18,147 nt of DNA from assembly GCA_959605945.1 (NCBI GenBank), contig CAUHGY010000034.1, forward strand, positions 1-18,147. Reading direction: 5' to 3'. The notes beneath the pieces are model-generated. The model ran no database searches, was not told the origin of the DNA, and saw only the letters and a program-made list of their open reading frames with translations. A program made the position numbers and the translations under genes. This document shows positions 7,901 through 15,250 of this stretch, in pieces (position 1 is the stretch's first letter; each line of letters starts with the position of its first letter). Source of the DNA: an uncultured Clostridia bacterium (GTDB lineage Bacteria > Bacillota > Clostridia > Christensenellales > Borkfalkiaceae).

Positions 7901-8477
7901 TTTCATCGGAAAGCTTTATCAGAAGCGGATTTATCTTCTTCTGGTCGGCGAGTCCGTGGTCCTGAATTTCCAGATAAAAATCGTCCTTGAAAATACTTTT
8001 AAGATTCAGCGCCGTTTGCTTTGCGCCTTCATAATCGCCCGCAACAAGCCGTTTCGCCACCCGCCCGGCAAGGCATGCCGAGAGACATATCAGCCCTTCG
8101 CTGTAATCGGCAAGAGTTTTATAGTCTATTCGCGGCCTGTAATAAAACCCGTCCACATAAGCAATCGAATCGAGTTTGACGAGATTTTTATAGCCCTTTT
8201 TATTTTTACACAGAAGTATCAGGTGATCGTTGGACTGTTTTTCGCTCTTATTGGTGTAGTCGTCGCAGACATACATTTCGCAGCCGATAATATATTTTAT
8301 ACCCGCCTTTTTTGCCTCTTCGGCAAAATAGAGCGTACCGAACATGTTGCCGTGATCGGTAATTGCCACAGTATCCATGCCTTTCTCTTTGCATGCCGAA
8401 AAGAGCCTGTCTATACGCGCCGCACCGTCAAGCAGGCTGTATTCCGTGTGAAGATGTAAGTGTACGAAATCCGACAT
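4950..8477 (-). CDS. dnaE: DNA polymerase III alpha subunit, DnaE type
   Basis: A replicative DNA polymerase of 1,175 aa with the start I choose. It opens with a PHP domain (HLHLHTEYSLLDG at 6-18, ITDHGN, ATNDVHYL). The polymerase palm carries MPDFDVD with Asp404 and Asp406, and KMDFLGL with Asp562, matching the three catalytic aspartates of E. coli DnaE. A helix-hairpin-helix region and an OB-fold (~1009-1090, IITEFRRLATKSGSVMAF) follow. No proofreading exonuclease insert is present, so it is DnaE, not PolC. An upstream TTG at 8519 would give 14 more residues but overlaps whiA; ATG at 8477 is better, since the protein then begins MSDFVHLHLHTEYS as in homologues and AAAGGAT (RC of 8484-8490) lies upstream. 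It begins 16 nt after the whiA stop. Many Bacillota also carry PolC elsewhere; that cannot be seen here. Confidence 0.95.
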   Translation of the reverse strand: MSDFVHLHLHTEYSLLDGAARIDRLFSACKEKGMDTVAITDHGNMFGTLYFAEEAKKAGIKYIIGCEMYVCDDYTNKSEKQSNDHLILLCKNKKGYKNLVKLDSIAYVDGFYYRPRIDYKTLADYSEGLICLSACLAGRVAKRLVAGDYEGAKQTALNLKSIFKDDFYLEIQDHGLADQKKINPLLIKLSDETGIPLAATNDVHYLDRSDAEMQDVVMCISMKTTYDDPTRLKMESDQSYLKSPEEMKTLFSYIPEAVENTVKIADKVTEEVFDLTKKGEPIRDNSLIPKYVPDDGSTPREYLKRLAEEGLKKRYPVITDEIRERFDYEFDVISSMGFCDYYLIVWDFINYARSVGIPVGAGRGSGVSSIVAYSIGITDVEPLKYQLIFERFLNRERVSMPDFDVDISDARRGEVVEYVRNKYGSDRVAQIVTFGTMASKQAIKDVARVYKIPYANSDRITKLMDGKSTIKQSLGMELTKDKQNVGVPELIDIYNNDAELRKIIDMAIKVEGLPRNTSMHAAGVVICEKPIMENVPLQRNGDDITTQFDMIEVEALGMLKMDFLGLRTLTDVQLACEYAKEDFGVDLDFHVLGYEDEGTYELIGSGETDGVFQLESPGMKRFMRDLKPTTFEDIIAGISLYRPGPMDSIPQYIKNKHNPDKVSYDHPLLEPILKNSYGILVYQEQVMQICQSLGGFTLGHADIVRKAMGKKKVEIMEQQKSIFVYGGINEHTGQPVDGAIKRGVPEDVAIKIYDNMKPFARYAFNKSHAAAYAVLAYQTAYLKKYYPVEFFCSLLNNRIDKIEELSKYLTYLKTRSISVFSPDINKSKAYFSCENGGIRFGLVGLKNVGLAIINDIIKERDDHGDFTSFEDFVNRTIALGINKRLVESLILSGSFDAFGINRRTYMEVYGDFLDRVSAANKKKDDMQISLFGTLLDADEGLKLEYPVLSEYSSKEKLTLEKTVLGIYLSGHPLSDFSEQFEKFSFNTNLLSYYEEDEDGAKTYTEIKEGDHVVMGGIITEFRRLATKSGSVMAFVKMEDIYGQIEVVVFPKIFERVRDAVAEEEIVKVVGKIQIKDGVPQIIADNIEKLEITAENVPEHNSEKEYLGLILEDGGNDSVDGILDILESYPGDIPAILAINGKKYNSHCSVRKCEALVSELKGRLKPDNVIFFRKKS

Positions 8478-8493
8478 TTTTTTATCCTTTGAA

Positions 8494-9438
8494 TTATAAA
8501 TTTTCAGCCATTGCGACAAGTTTTCTGAGCCGGTGATTTAAACAGCTTTTGCTGATGCCCAGCCTTTCGGAAAGTTCTGTGAGCGATTCTTCCGGGTTTT
8601 CCGCTCTCGCCACTGCAGTTTCGTAAAGGTCGCGCTTTAAAGACGTCAACCCTGCCGATTCGCTTATTTTCGCAATCGCCCTGATGTGCTTTTCAGTCGC
8701 CTCGAGCTGCCTTGAAACGTTGCCGAGATCGCAGTTTTTTTGTCTGTTCGATTTGTTTGAAATTTCCCTGCTGATAATGAGGTCCGTAAGTTTCAAAACG
8801 CTGACGGGAGCACCGAGAAACGCCGTGAAATTTTTAATCTCCTCCGCGCTCTTGATGTATACTATAAATTTTTCTTTGCGCCGCGTTATCTTGGCGGCAA
8901 CACCGTGCTCTCCGAGCTTTTCCGCAGTTTCAAGCGCAGGAATATAGTGAGAAAATACCATCTCTGCGTGATAACCGGTATTGTCGCTTGTATCCTTTGC
9001 CGGCAGAGTACAGTTTCCCGAAGACACGAACAATCCGCGCATGAACGATTTCAGACAGCACTCTTTGCGTGTGATTTCGCCGTAAAATTTCAAACTGACT
9101 GCAGGCTCGCCGTCTTCTTCGGTAAGTATGCCGAGCGAAAAAAGAATTTCCACGGTGCGTTCGCCGGTTATGCCGAGAACAAACCTGTCCTTTTTGTTCA
9201 ATCTGTCCTCCGACACCGAAACATCTCTTATTTCATACCCGAATACGCTTTTGAAATAGGCTGTCACCGCAGACATCGCCTGTTCGTCGGGAACGGCGAA
9301 ATCGAGACCCAGTTCTCCGTCTTTTTCATAAAGCGATCCAGAACCGCGCAGCAGCCCCGCAAGAAAAGCTTTTTTACAGCACTTATCTTTTACGGGTTTT
9401 GCAAAGATTTCCTTTTTTATCTCCGCGGCAAAATTCAT
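8494..9438 (-). CDS. whiA: WhiA sporulation/cell-division regulator
   Basis: A 314-aa WhiA: a LAGLIDADG homing-endonuclease-like N-terminal region without nuclease function (AFLAGLLRGSGSL 24-36; SFMRGLFVSSGN 131-142) and a C-terminal helix-turn-helix (~284-307, ending SKSCLNHRLRKL). In Streptomyces WhiA activates division genes; in Bacillus it influences division and chromosome segregation. The central loop usually rich in Asn-Arg-x-x-Asn is present in altered form (SNKSNRQKNCDLGN, 227-240). Its ATG overlaps the PHP stop as ATGA, with GAGGAAA upstream, so translation is coupled. rapZ and yvcK, normally directly upstream of whiA in Bacillota, are not here. Confidence 0.93.
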   Translation of the reverse strand: MNFAAEIKKEIFAKPVKDKCCKKAFLAGLLRGSGSLYEKDGELGLDFAVPDEQAMSAVTAYFKSVFGYEIRDVSVSEDRLNKKDRFVLGITGERTVEILFSLGILTEEDGEPAVSLKFYGEITRKECCLKSFMRGLFVSSGNCTLPAKDTSDNTGYHAEMVFSHYIPALETAEKLGEHGVAAKITRRKEKFIVYIKSAEEIKNFTAFLGAPVSVLKLTDLIISREISNKSNRQKNCDLGNVSRQLEATEKHIRAIAKISESAGLTSLKRDLYETAVARAENPEESLTELSERLGISKSCLNHRLRKLVAMAENL

Positions 9439-10214
9439 CTTCCGCTTTCCTCTTTGAACCTTCTGAAACGGAAATCAGGGAGTCTTCCGTCTATATTCAT
9501 TATCTGCGAGCGGTCTATATTTACCCTGTTCAACATTTTTTCCACAAGAGAAATTTCCCCTACTCTCGACGGCGAATGGGCGTCCGAATCTATGACGAAT
9601 TTCACACCCGTTTTTGCAACCGCATAAAGTTCTTCGTCTGTCAGATGCACTTTTTTGGAGTTGAGTTCTATAAAAGTTCCGTAATCCGCAGCCGCTTTGG
9701 CAACTTCCGCGGCATCCGCATAACAGCAGAAGTTGAGATGGGTTATGATATCCACCGGATTTTTCTTTATGACGTTAATGAAAGTGCTTGTATTTCTTTT
9801 CCGCAGATTTTCCGAAGGTTTGGGATGTTTTCTAAGCGAAAGGAACATATCCGGAAAAAACAGCGAGAAAGCACTTTTAAATTCAAAATACACTATTTTA
9901 TGAATGCCCGCGAGAAATATATCGAATTTATCATACATGGCGGGTTTTAAATCGACAGCCCCTTCCGTGCTGACAATATTCGATTCTATTCCAACCAACA
10001 CGTCTACCCCTGTTTTTTTTGAAGCTTCCGCGCAGTCGCGCACTAAAAAAGGGACCTTGCGTTTTGTCAACCCGAATGCAGGATGTGAAAAACCGTGATC
10101 GCTGATTCCGATTTCTTTCAGCCCTCTTTCTTTCGCGGCTTCGGCATTTTCCATAACGGTGCCTTTGCCGTGGCTGTACCTGGTATGCGTATGATAATCT
10201 GACGTAAGTATCAT
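9435..10214 (-). CDS. PHP-domain phosphoesterase (YcdX/histidinol-phosphatase-like)
   Basis: A 259-aa stand-alone PHP domain. Metal-binding residues run in the usual order: DYHTHTRYSH (H8, H10, H15), SDHG (H40), GIES (E77), GIHK (H105), ITHL (H159) and SDAH (D211, H213). The full set implies an active trinuclear-metal phosphoesterase. Family members include histidinol phosphatase and YcdX-type phosphatases, but no his genes are near, so the substrate is unknown. Its ATG directly follows the murB stop (TAA-ATG) and its stop overlaps the whiA ATG. A PHP gene at this position is a recurrent feature of clostridial murB clusters. Confidence 0.88.
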   Translation of the reverse strand: MILTSDYHTHTRYSHGKGTVMENAEAAKERGLKEIGISDHGFSHPAFGLTKRKVPFLVRDCAEASKKTGVDVLVGIESNIVSTEGAVDLKPAMYDKFDIFLAGIHKIVYFEFKSAFSLFFPDMFLSLRKHPKPSENLRKRNTSTFINVIKKNPVDIITHLNFCCYADAAEVAKAAADYGTFIELNSKKVHLTDEELYAVAKTGVKFVIDSDAHSPSRVGEISLVEKMLNRVNIDRSQIMNIDGRLPDFRFRRFKEESGR

Positions 10215-11108
10215 TTAAAATTCCCCTATGTATTCGACCTCCTCCGCAAGCATTACCCCGAAAAGGTCTTTTACCCGTTGTTTTACGTGCTGTATCAGTT
10301 CATAGACGTCTGCCGCGCAGGCGTTTTTCTCGTTCAGAATAAAATTGGCGTGTTTTTCGGAAACCGTCGCCCCGCCGAGAGAAAATCCTTTAAGGCCCGC
10401 TTTCTCTATCAATCTGCCGGCGCTTTCTTCGGGCGGATTTTTAAAAACCGATCCGCAGCTTCTCCCGTGAGGCTGCATCTTTCTGCGCTCTTCCGCATAG
10501 GTTTTCAATCCGGCGAGCACCATTTCCCGTTCGCACGGTTCAAGCCGAAAATCCGCAGAGACGACCACTTCTTTTTTGCCCTTAAACCTGCTGGTGCGGT
10601 AACCGAAACGGCATTCGTTTTTTGCATAATAGCAAAGTTTGCCGTCTTTTATGGTCTGCACGCTAAGCACCCTGTCTGAAATATTGCCCCCGAAAGCGCC
10701 CGCATTCATGACGATTGCTCCGCCGACGGTAGCGGGAATATCTGCAAGACGTTCAAGTCCCGTAAGCCTGTTTTTAACAGAAAAATCTATAAGTTTTCCG
10801 AGATTTGCCCCCGCCATGGCCCTAACGTCGTCCGCTTTGAAAAACACGTCGCTCAGCGGTTTTATATTTATAACAAGCCCGTCATACCCGCTGTCGGAAA
10901 ACAACAAATTTGTGCCGTTTCCGATTATTCTGAATGGAATTTTACCGCGGCGTGCCGCCGTCATCGTCTCTTTCAGAAGATAAAGACTGTCCGCTTCCAT
11001 ATAATATGCCGCATTTCCGCCAACCCCGATCGAAGTGTGGCTCTTCATAGGTTCGTCAAATTTGATTTTTACGCCGGTGTCGTTTACGAGTTTTTCGAAC
11101 AGTCCCAT
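10215..11108 (-). CDS. murB: UDP-N-acetylenolpyruvoylglucosamine reductase
   Basis: A 297-aa MurB, the FAD enzyme that reduces UDP-GlcNAc-enolpyruvate to UDP-MurNAc with NADPH in peptidoglycan precursor synthesis (cytoplasm). FAD-binding motifs: SIGVGGNAAYY (26-36), GNGTNLLFSD (63-72) and ADIPATVGGAIVMNAGAFGG (122-141). YRTSRF (170-175), catalytic Ser220 in GSVFKNP and a C-terminal Glu near 289-290 match type II MurB, the usual Bacillota form. AAAGGAG is placed 4 nt before the ATG. It follows the solute-binding-like gene by 40 bp and is fused by position to the PHP gene. Confidence 0.95.
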   Translation of the reverse strand: MGLFEKLVNDTGVKIKFDEPMKSHTSIGVGGNAAYYMEADSLYLLKETMTAARRGKIPFRIIGNGTNLLFSDSGYDGLVINIKPLSDVFFKADDVRAMAGANLGKLIDFSVKNRLTGLERLADIPATVGGAIVMNAGAFGGNISDRVLSVQTIKDGKLCYYAKNECRFGYRTSRFKGKKEVVVSADFRLEPCEREMVLAGLKTYAEERRKMQPHGRSCGSVFKNPPEESAGRLIEKAGLKGFSLGGATVSEKHANFILNEKNACAADVYELIQHVKQRVKDLFGVMLAEEVEYIGEF

Positions 11109-11148
11109 AAAACTCCTTTTAATATTTTACTATATTTTAGTTTTTTTT

Positions 11149-12147
11149 TCAAGACGAAACGAGCATATTTTTTATTTTCCCGAGGGCATTTTTATTTCCT
11201 TTGACTGCTTCTTCCGACAGAGAACGCAATTCGTTGAGAGTTGTCTCCGATAAAAAGGCGGATAACGTGTATCTGTTTTCCGACGCCTGCAATTCATTCA
11301 TATGAACATTTTCAAAATCGACCGTCAGATATGGCGACATCATCCCTATTTTCGCCAAACGTTTCTGCACCGCGTCGGAAGTGAGATGGTTGATAAATTT
11401 TTCGGCATAAAATCTTTTAAGTTCGTCCTGCGCCGTCACTGCCGCATACTGATAAAGGTCGTTGAAGTTTTCAAGCGGACGCACAATGACTTCCATTCCC
11501 CTGTTATTAAGCCTGTTTATATCTCTCTGCGTTCCCAGAAGATACGGCGCGCTTCCCGCGCAAAAAGCAACGTAAGCATCCATAGGTGAGGTAAGGGTAA
11601 TGTTTGCTGCCGTTATTTCTTCTTCCGCCAAAGCAACAAGCGGTTGCGTATAGTCTCCCGACGAAACTATAAGATTATCCACACTGTCGCCGATGCCGGA
11701 AACGTATTTGGGGTTTGCAATAAGCGCGTAGCCGCCGCGACACCAGGCAGAAGCGTAAATTTTGCCGCCGAGAATGCCGCCTTCGGTGTATCTGTCACAG
11801 CTCAGTTCCCCTACTTTATCTACGTTTACGCCTCCGCCGAAAGAAACTATATCGGGATAGATTCCCGCCCTGAATTTTTCTTCCGCGCCCGTTTTCGTGT
11901 AATCGGTAACCATTACAAGCACGCCGTCATTTTCTTTTTCGAACGACCTGGCGGCATCGAGAAGGAATTGTTTTCTCGACCCCGTTCCGCCTTCGAAAAT
12001 ATCAATCTGCCACATCGTAATGATGCCCTTATATTCGGCAGGCGTATCGGCAATGCCTTTTTCGGCAATTTTGCCCGCGCCGTAAAAACCGGTAAAAAGA
12101 ACGGAAAAAATTATCAATACGCCTAACACACACCGAATAATCTTCAT
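11149..12147 (-). CDS. Solute-binding-protein-like membrane-anchored protein, no transporter partner
   Basis: A 332-aa protein with one N-terminal hydrophobic segment (~7-24), then a fold resembling family 1 extracellular solute-binding proteins: ITMWQIDIFEGGTGSR (43-58), a helix-rich ARSFEKEN (66-73), YPDIVSFGG (97-105) and the late KRFYAEKFINHLTS (244-257), the pattern seen in sugar-binding proteins. No lipobox cysteine follows the hydrophobic segment (only C6 precedes it), so it is probably held by an uncleaved anchor or cleaved by signal peptidase I. No ABC permease or ATPase gene is adjacent; its neighbours are an unknown membrane protein and murB. No clear Shine-Dalgarno is seen. The fold call is fairly safe, the ligand unknown. 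Confidence 0.65.
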   Translation of the reverse strand: MKIIRCVLGVLIIFSVLFTGFYGAGKIAEKGIADTPAEYKGIITMWQIDIFEGGTGSRKQFLLDAARSFEKENDGVLVMVTDYTKTGAEEKFRAGIYPDIVSFGGGVNVDKVGELSCDRYTEGGILGGKIYASAWCRGGYALIANPKYVSGIGDSVDNLIVSSGDYTQPLVALAEEEITAANITLTSPMDAYVAFCAGSAPYLLGTQRDINRLNNRGMEVIVRPLENFNDLYQYAAVTAQDELKRFYAEKFINHLTSDAVQKRLAKIGMMSPYLTVDFENVHMNELQASENRYTLSAFLSETTLNELRSLSEEAVKGNKNALGKIKNMLVSS

Positions 12148-12154
12148 ATTAAAA

Positions 12155-12160
12155 AGTATA
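12155..12160 (-). promoter_or_regulatory. Possible -10 element for a leaderless solute-binding-like gene
   Basis: TATACT on the minus strand ends 7 nt before the ATG at 12147, so transcription would start at about the start codon. This fits the absence of a Shine-Dalgarno. The -35 position carries only TCCTTT (12183-12178), inside the preceding terminator, so the promoter is weak by sequence. Confidence 0.3.
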
Positions 12161-12171
12161 TTCCGAAAAAC

Positions 12172-12207
12172 ACAAAAAAAGGACTTTTCAAAACAAAAAG
12201 TCCTTTT
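12172..12207 (-). terminator. Intrinsic terminator of the 531-aa membrane protein gene
   Basis: A perfect 12-bp stem (12177-12188 with 12196-12207, core AAGGACTTTT), 7-nt loop, followed on the minus strand by seven T (RC of 12174-12180; the stem itself uses the first four). It begins 21 nt after the stop at 12228 and separates this gene from the solute-binding-like gene. Confidence 0.88.
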
Positions 12208-12227
12208 ACGGAAAACAGTTTTCTCTA

Positions 12228-13823
12228 TTATTCTGTTTCATCTGTCACCGTTTTTTCAATCCCCAAAGCGCCGTTCATGGCTATAACGCCGACGCTGTTT
12301 CCCGTTCCGTAAGCTTCATAAGTCTTTTTTTCGACTTCTGTCTTTATCTCTTTGCCCTTATAGTCTATAACAAAATAATAAGTTACGTTGCCGTTATTAT
12401 CCGTCCAGGTCGGTTTTTCAATAATCTCGCATGCTATTCTGAGAGGCGCAGAATAATCATAAGCAATGTCGATTTTATGCACAATTGCGGGGCTGAGCAA
12501 AAGTATAACTATCATTGCCAAAGCTGCAACGTCTTTCTTTTTTTTGTACTCTTTGGTGAAAATAAAAAACAGCGCCGCCAAGACGGCAAATAAAACCGCC
12601 GAATAAATAACCAATTTTAAAATATCGTAATATATGAAAATATAAAAATCCAACATTGCCATAAGCACGAAAAGAAGCGGAAATATAAACGTGCTCGGCA
12701 TTATGATTATTTTCCGATTGTCCGCCCCGGCGACATCGGGCGATTTTATAGACAGATACTGCTGAAATACCGCATAAAGAACATAAGGAACGATGCATAT
12801 TAAAATACAGAGCGTTGTAAGCACGGTATAGGCGGTTTTATCCATGCATGTAAAATACAAGCCGAAAACTACTGCCGAAACAAGCGAAAAAGCGAAAAAG
12901 AACATATTCAGCGCATTCATTTTCGCTTTGTCTTTTTCGCTGAATTCAGGCGCAGCCGTCTTGTCTGCCGCCGTTTTTGTTTTTACCGATATATTTTCGC
13001 CGAAAAACCCTTTAAGTTCGTTTTCTTCAAGCAAATTGATTAAAGTAAATTTTTTGCTCTTGCCGTTTTTAAGCTTTATTTTTAAACTGCCGTAATCGAA
13101 AGCTGCAACGGCGGGTCTGACATTGGCGGAAAAGCCGTCTATTTCTTCATATTTGATTAAATAATCGTTTTTATTTTCCGACAAAGGCGCTTCGTAAGAA
13201 AAATCAGTGATAAATCTTGACCTGTCTAAATTTTTCAGTATGTTGCCCACGCGGTGAAAATGATAGCCGTCGCTGCGTTTTATCACCTGAAAGACATTTC
13301 CCGCCGCAGGCGTTGCAACAACCACAGAATCGACAAGATAACCGATCGATTCTTTCATTTCCCTGTCATCTTCCATCAACTGACGCGTTTCATTTTCAAA
13401 CTGTTCCTGCTTTTTCCGCTGATTCTCCGAAAGCGCGCTTTCCCCGTTGATGACGATATTATTGAACCTGTACTGACGGTAAGATGTTAAAGAAACTATC
13501 CCTACACCGACAAGCGCGATAACCCAAAGTCCGAGATAAGGGCTGAACTCCGAAGTAAAACTCAGAATAATCTGCAGCGCCGTAACTAACAGCAAAGGCA
13601 GAAAAATAAATAAAAAGCCTGCGGATCCCCCGAAAACATACCCGAGAAAGCCGAGAGCCGAACTGACGAAAAAAACGGATAATATACGGAACAATATTCC
13701 GTAAGCGGGCAATTCCGTTATCCCCCCGGACGGGGCCAGCAATGCAAAAAGAACAGTCAACCCGACCGACACGGCAAAACCCGAAAGGCCTATAATAGTT
13801 CTCTTTTTAGAAAAATTAAACAT
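12228..13823 (-). CDS. Polytopic membrane protein of unknown function
   Basis: A 531-aa protein I do not recognise. Hydrophobicity suggests four N-terminal transmembrane segments (~9-30, 41-64, 66-89, 96-113), a long soluble middle region (~115-300) with a charged, probably coiled stretch (131-160), then five more segments (~304-324, 331-354, 374-395, 399-422, 431-449) and an 80-residue polar C-terminal domain. The middle region alternates short beta-like stretches (YLIKYEEIDGF 221-231; GSLKIKLKNGKSKKFTLINL 245-264), reminiscent of bacterial PH-like domains, a weak resemblance only. The tail (482-522) is also beta-like. Lies in its own unit: a 172-bp gap precedes it and a strong terminator follows. 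Start support is modest (GGGGGAA about 12 nt before the ATG). Confidence 0.75.
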   Translation of the reverse strand: MFNFSKKRTIIGLSGFAVSVGLTVLFALLAPSGGITELPAYGILFRILSVFFVSSALGFLGYVFGGSAGFLFIFLPLLLVTALQIILSFTSEFSPYLGLWVIALVGVGIVSLTSYRQYRFNNIVINGESALSENQRKKQEQFENETRQLMEDDREMKESIGYLVDSVVVATPAAGNVFQVIKRSDGYHFHRVGNILKNLDRSRFITDFSYEAPLSENKNDYLIKYEEIDGFSANVRPAVAAFDYGSLKIKLKNGKSKKFTLINLLEENELKGFFGENISVKTKTAADKTAAPEFSEKDKAKMNALNMFFFAFSLVSAVVFGLYFTCMDKTAYTVLTTLCILICIVPYVLYAVFQQYLSIKSPDVAGADNRKIIIMPSTFIFPLLFVLMAMLDFYIFIYYDILKLVIYSAVLFAVLAALFFIFTKEYKKKKDVAALAMIVILLLSPAIVHKIDIAYDYSAPLRIACEIIEKPTWTDNNGNVTYYFVIDYKGKEIKTEVEKKTYEAYGTGNSVGVIAMNGALGIEKTVTDETE

Positions 13824-13995
13824 ATATGATTTAGTTCCCCCGAAAGATAAGTTTAACCGCCAAATATTATGCTGCCGCCAAATTCAGCAACGCTGCCTTA
13901 AAAATAACTTTTTGAATATCGAAGCTCACACCCGCGTATACAAAATCACAAAAAAAGAATTTCAGGCGCCGGTGCGCAGTTTACCGATAAATTCA
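13824..13995 (-). other. Gap between protease and membrane-protein genes
   Basis: 172 bp without a gene. On the minus strand a small GC hairpin (GCGC, loop ACCG, GCGC) followed about 12 nt later by a run of seven T lies just after the protease stop and could be a weak terminator. Further on, a TAATAT lies before the membrane-protein gene without a convincing -35. Confidence 0.3.
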
Positions 13996-15240
13996 TCAAC
14001 TCAATTTAAGAGACTTTCTTGTCGGCCCGACTGTAGCCGCCGCCAGCTTGTCCAGAGCGAATGCATCGTTTATAGCGTCGTTTACCTGTTCTATCGTTAT
14101 GGAATCTATTTTCTTCATGCGTTCGTGAAAATCGAATTCTTTATTCAGAAATATAAGATACTTGCCGTAAAGAAGCATCTGTGCGGCGGTGCTTTCACGG
14201 CTATATACGAAAGACGATTTAAGCTGCTCTTTGCCGCGGGAAAACTCCTGCTCCGTGACTCCGTGTTTTTTAAATCGTTTTATTTCTTCCAATATTGCCT
14301 CCACGGCTAAATCTCTCGACGCGGTGTTGACGCCTGCATAGATTTCAAGCACTCCGTTATCTTCATACTGTGACGGATATGAATAAACGGTATATGCCAG
14401 CCCGAGATCTTCTCTTACTTTCTGAAACAGACGGCTGCTCATTCCGCCGCCGAGAACGGTGTTGGCAATATTGAACGCGTCTGAACGCTCGTCCGCAGAT
14501 GAAAACGCAGGCATGGCAAGTCCGATGTGCGCCTGCTCTATTTTTTTGGATTTCATTAAATTGCCGTTGTTCACAACGGAAGTTTTTGCCTGCGGAGCAC
14601 TTTTTAAGCGTTTAAATCTGTCTGAAAAATACTGTTCGCAAAGCCGCTCGGCAGTCTCCAGATCTGCCGCGCCGGCTATGGAAATAACCACATTGTCGGC
14701 ACAGTAATATTTATCCATATATTTCAATACGTCATCCTTGTTGAAGCGTCTGACGTTTTTTGCGCTGCCGAGTATGGTTTTTCCGAGACCTTCTTTTCCG
14801 TAATAACTTTCCGCCAACAGATCGAGACAAAGATCTTCGGGAGAATCTTCGCTCATATTTATTTCTTCTATTATGACGCCCTTTTCTTTTTCAAGTTCAT
14901 CTTTATCGAACTGCGCGTCGAAGAAAATATCCGACAAAACTTCTAAAGAATGTTCAAGATGTTCCTCCGTGGATTTTGTATAATAACACGTGAGTTCTTT
15001 GGAAGTAAAAGCATTTATCTGAGCTCCTATCCTGTCGATATAGTCGGAAATTTCAAAAGCCGTGCGCTTAGCCGTACCTTTAAAAACAGTGTGTTCGATA
15101 AAGTGCGAAATGCCGTTTTCGCTTTCGCTTTCGTTGCCGCTGCCGGTTTTCACCAGTACGCCGGCGGTTACGGACGTCATGCCTTCAATTTTATTGATGA
15201 TAACCTTAAGGCCGTTATCATATGTTTTGCATAATCTCAT
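13996..15240 (-). CDS. M16 family zinc peptidase, MlpA/YmxG-like
   Basis: A 414-aa single-chain insulinase-superfamily (M16) protease. The inverted zinc motif H46-F-I-E49-H50 is intact and is followed 75-76 residues later by the third ligand in VIIEEINM (Glu125/126). The glycine-rich C-domain signature GGGMSSRLFQKVREDLGLAYTV (~264-285) is also present. Small M16 enzymes dimerise around a chamber and degrade short peptides. In Bacillus the homologue MlpA (YmxG) lies downstream of pnp and ylxY, as here. Its ribosome site (CGGAGAAA) lies in the 10-bp gap after the deacetylase gene, so the two are almost certainly co-transcribed. The substrate is unknown. Confidence 0.9.
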   Translation of the reverse strand: MRLCKTYDNGLKVIINKIEGMTSVTAGVLVKTGSGNESESENGISHFIEHTVFKGTAKRTAFEISDYIDRIGAQINAFTSKELTCYYTKSTEEHLEHSLEVLSDIFFDAQFDKDELEKEKGVIIEEINMSEDSPEDLCLDLLAESYYGKEGLGKTILGSAKNVRRFNKDDVLKYMDKYYCADNVVISIAGAADLETAERLCEQYFSDRFKRLKSAPQAKTSVVNNGNLMKSKKIEQAHIGLAMPAFSSADERSDAFNIANTVLGGGMSSRLFQKVREDLGLAYTVYSYPSQYEDNGVLEIYAGVNTASRDLAVEAILEEIKRFKKHGVTEQEFSRGKEQLKSSFVYSRESTAAQMLLYGKYLIFLNKEFDFHERMKKIDSITIEQVNDAINDAFALDKLAAATVGPTRKSLKLS

Positions 15241-15250
15241 ATTTTCTCCG

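Noticed and set aside
8478..8519. Earlier TTG start for dnaE
   Set aside because: It would overlap whiA by 26 bp, lacks a Shine-Dalgarno and adds 14 residues not found before the conserved MSDFVHLHLHTEYS start; ATG at 8477 has AAAGGAT upstream.
8905..9627. 240-codon plus-strand open frame antisense to whiA/PHP
   Set aside because: It lies opposite two well-supported genes, with no ribosome site or recognisable domain.
11124..11152. TTGAAA-N17-TAAAAT promoter-like match directly before murB (minus strand)
   Set aside because: Transcription would start at about 11117, inside the AAAAGGAG ribosome site, leaving murB mRNA without it. The match probably reflects the A-rich 40-bp gap.
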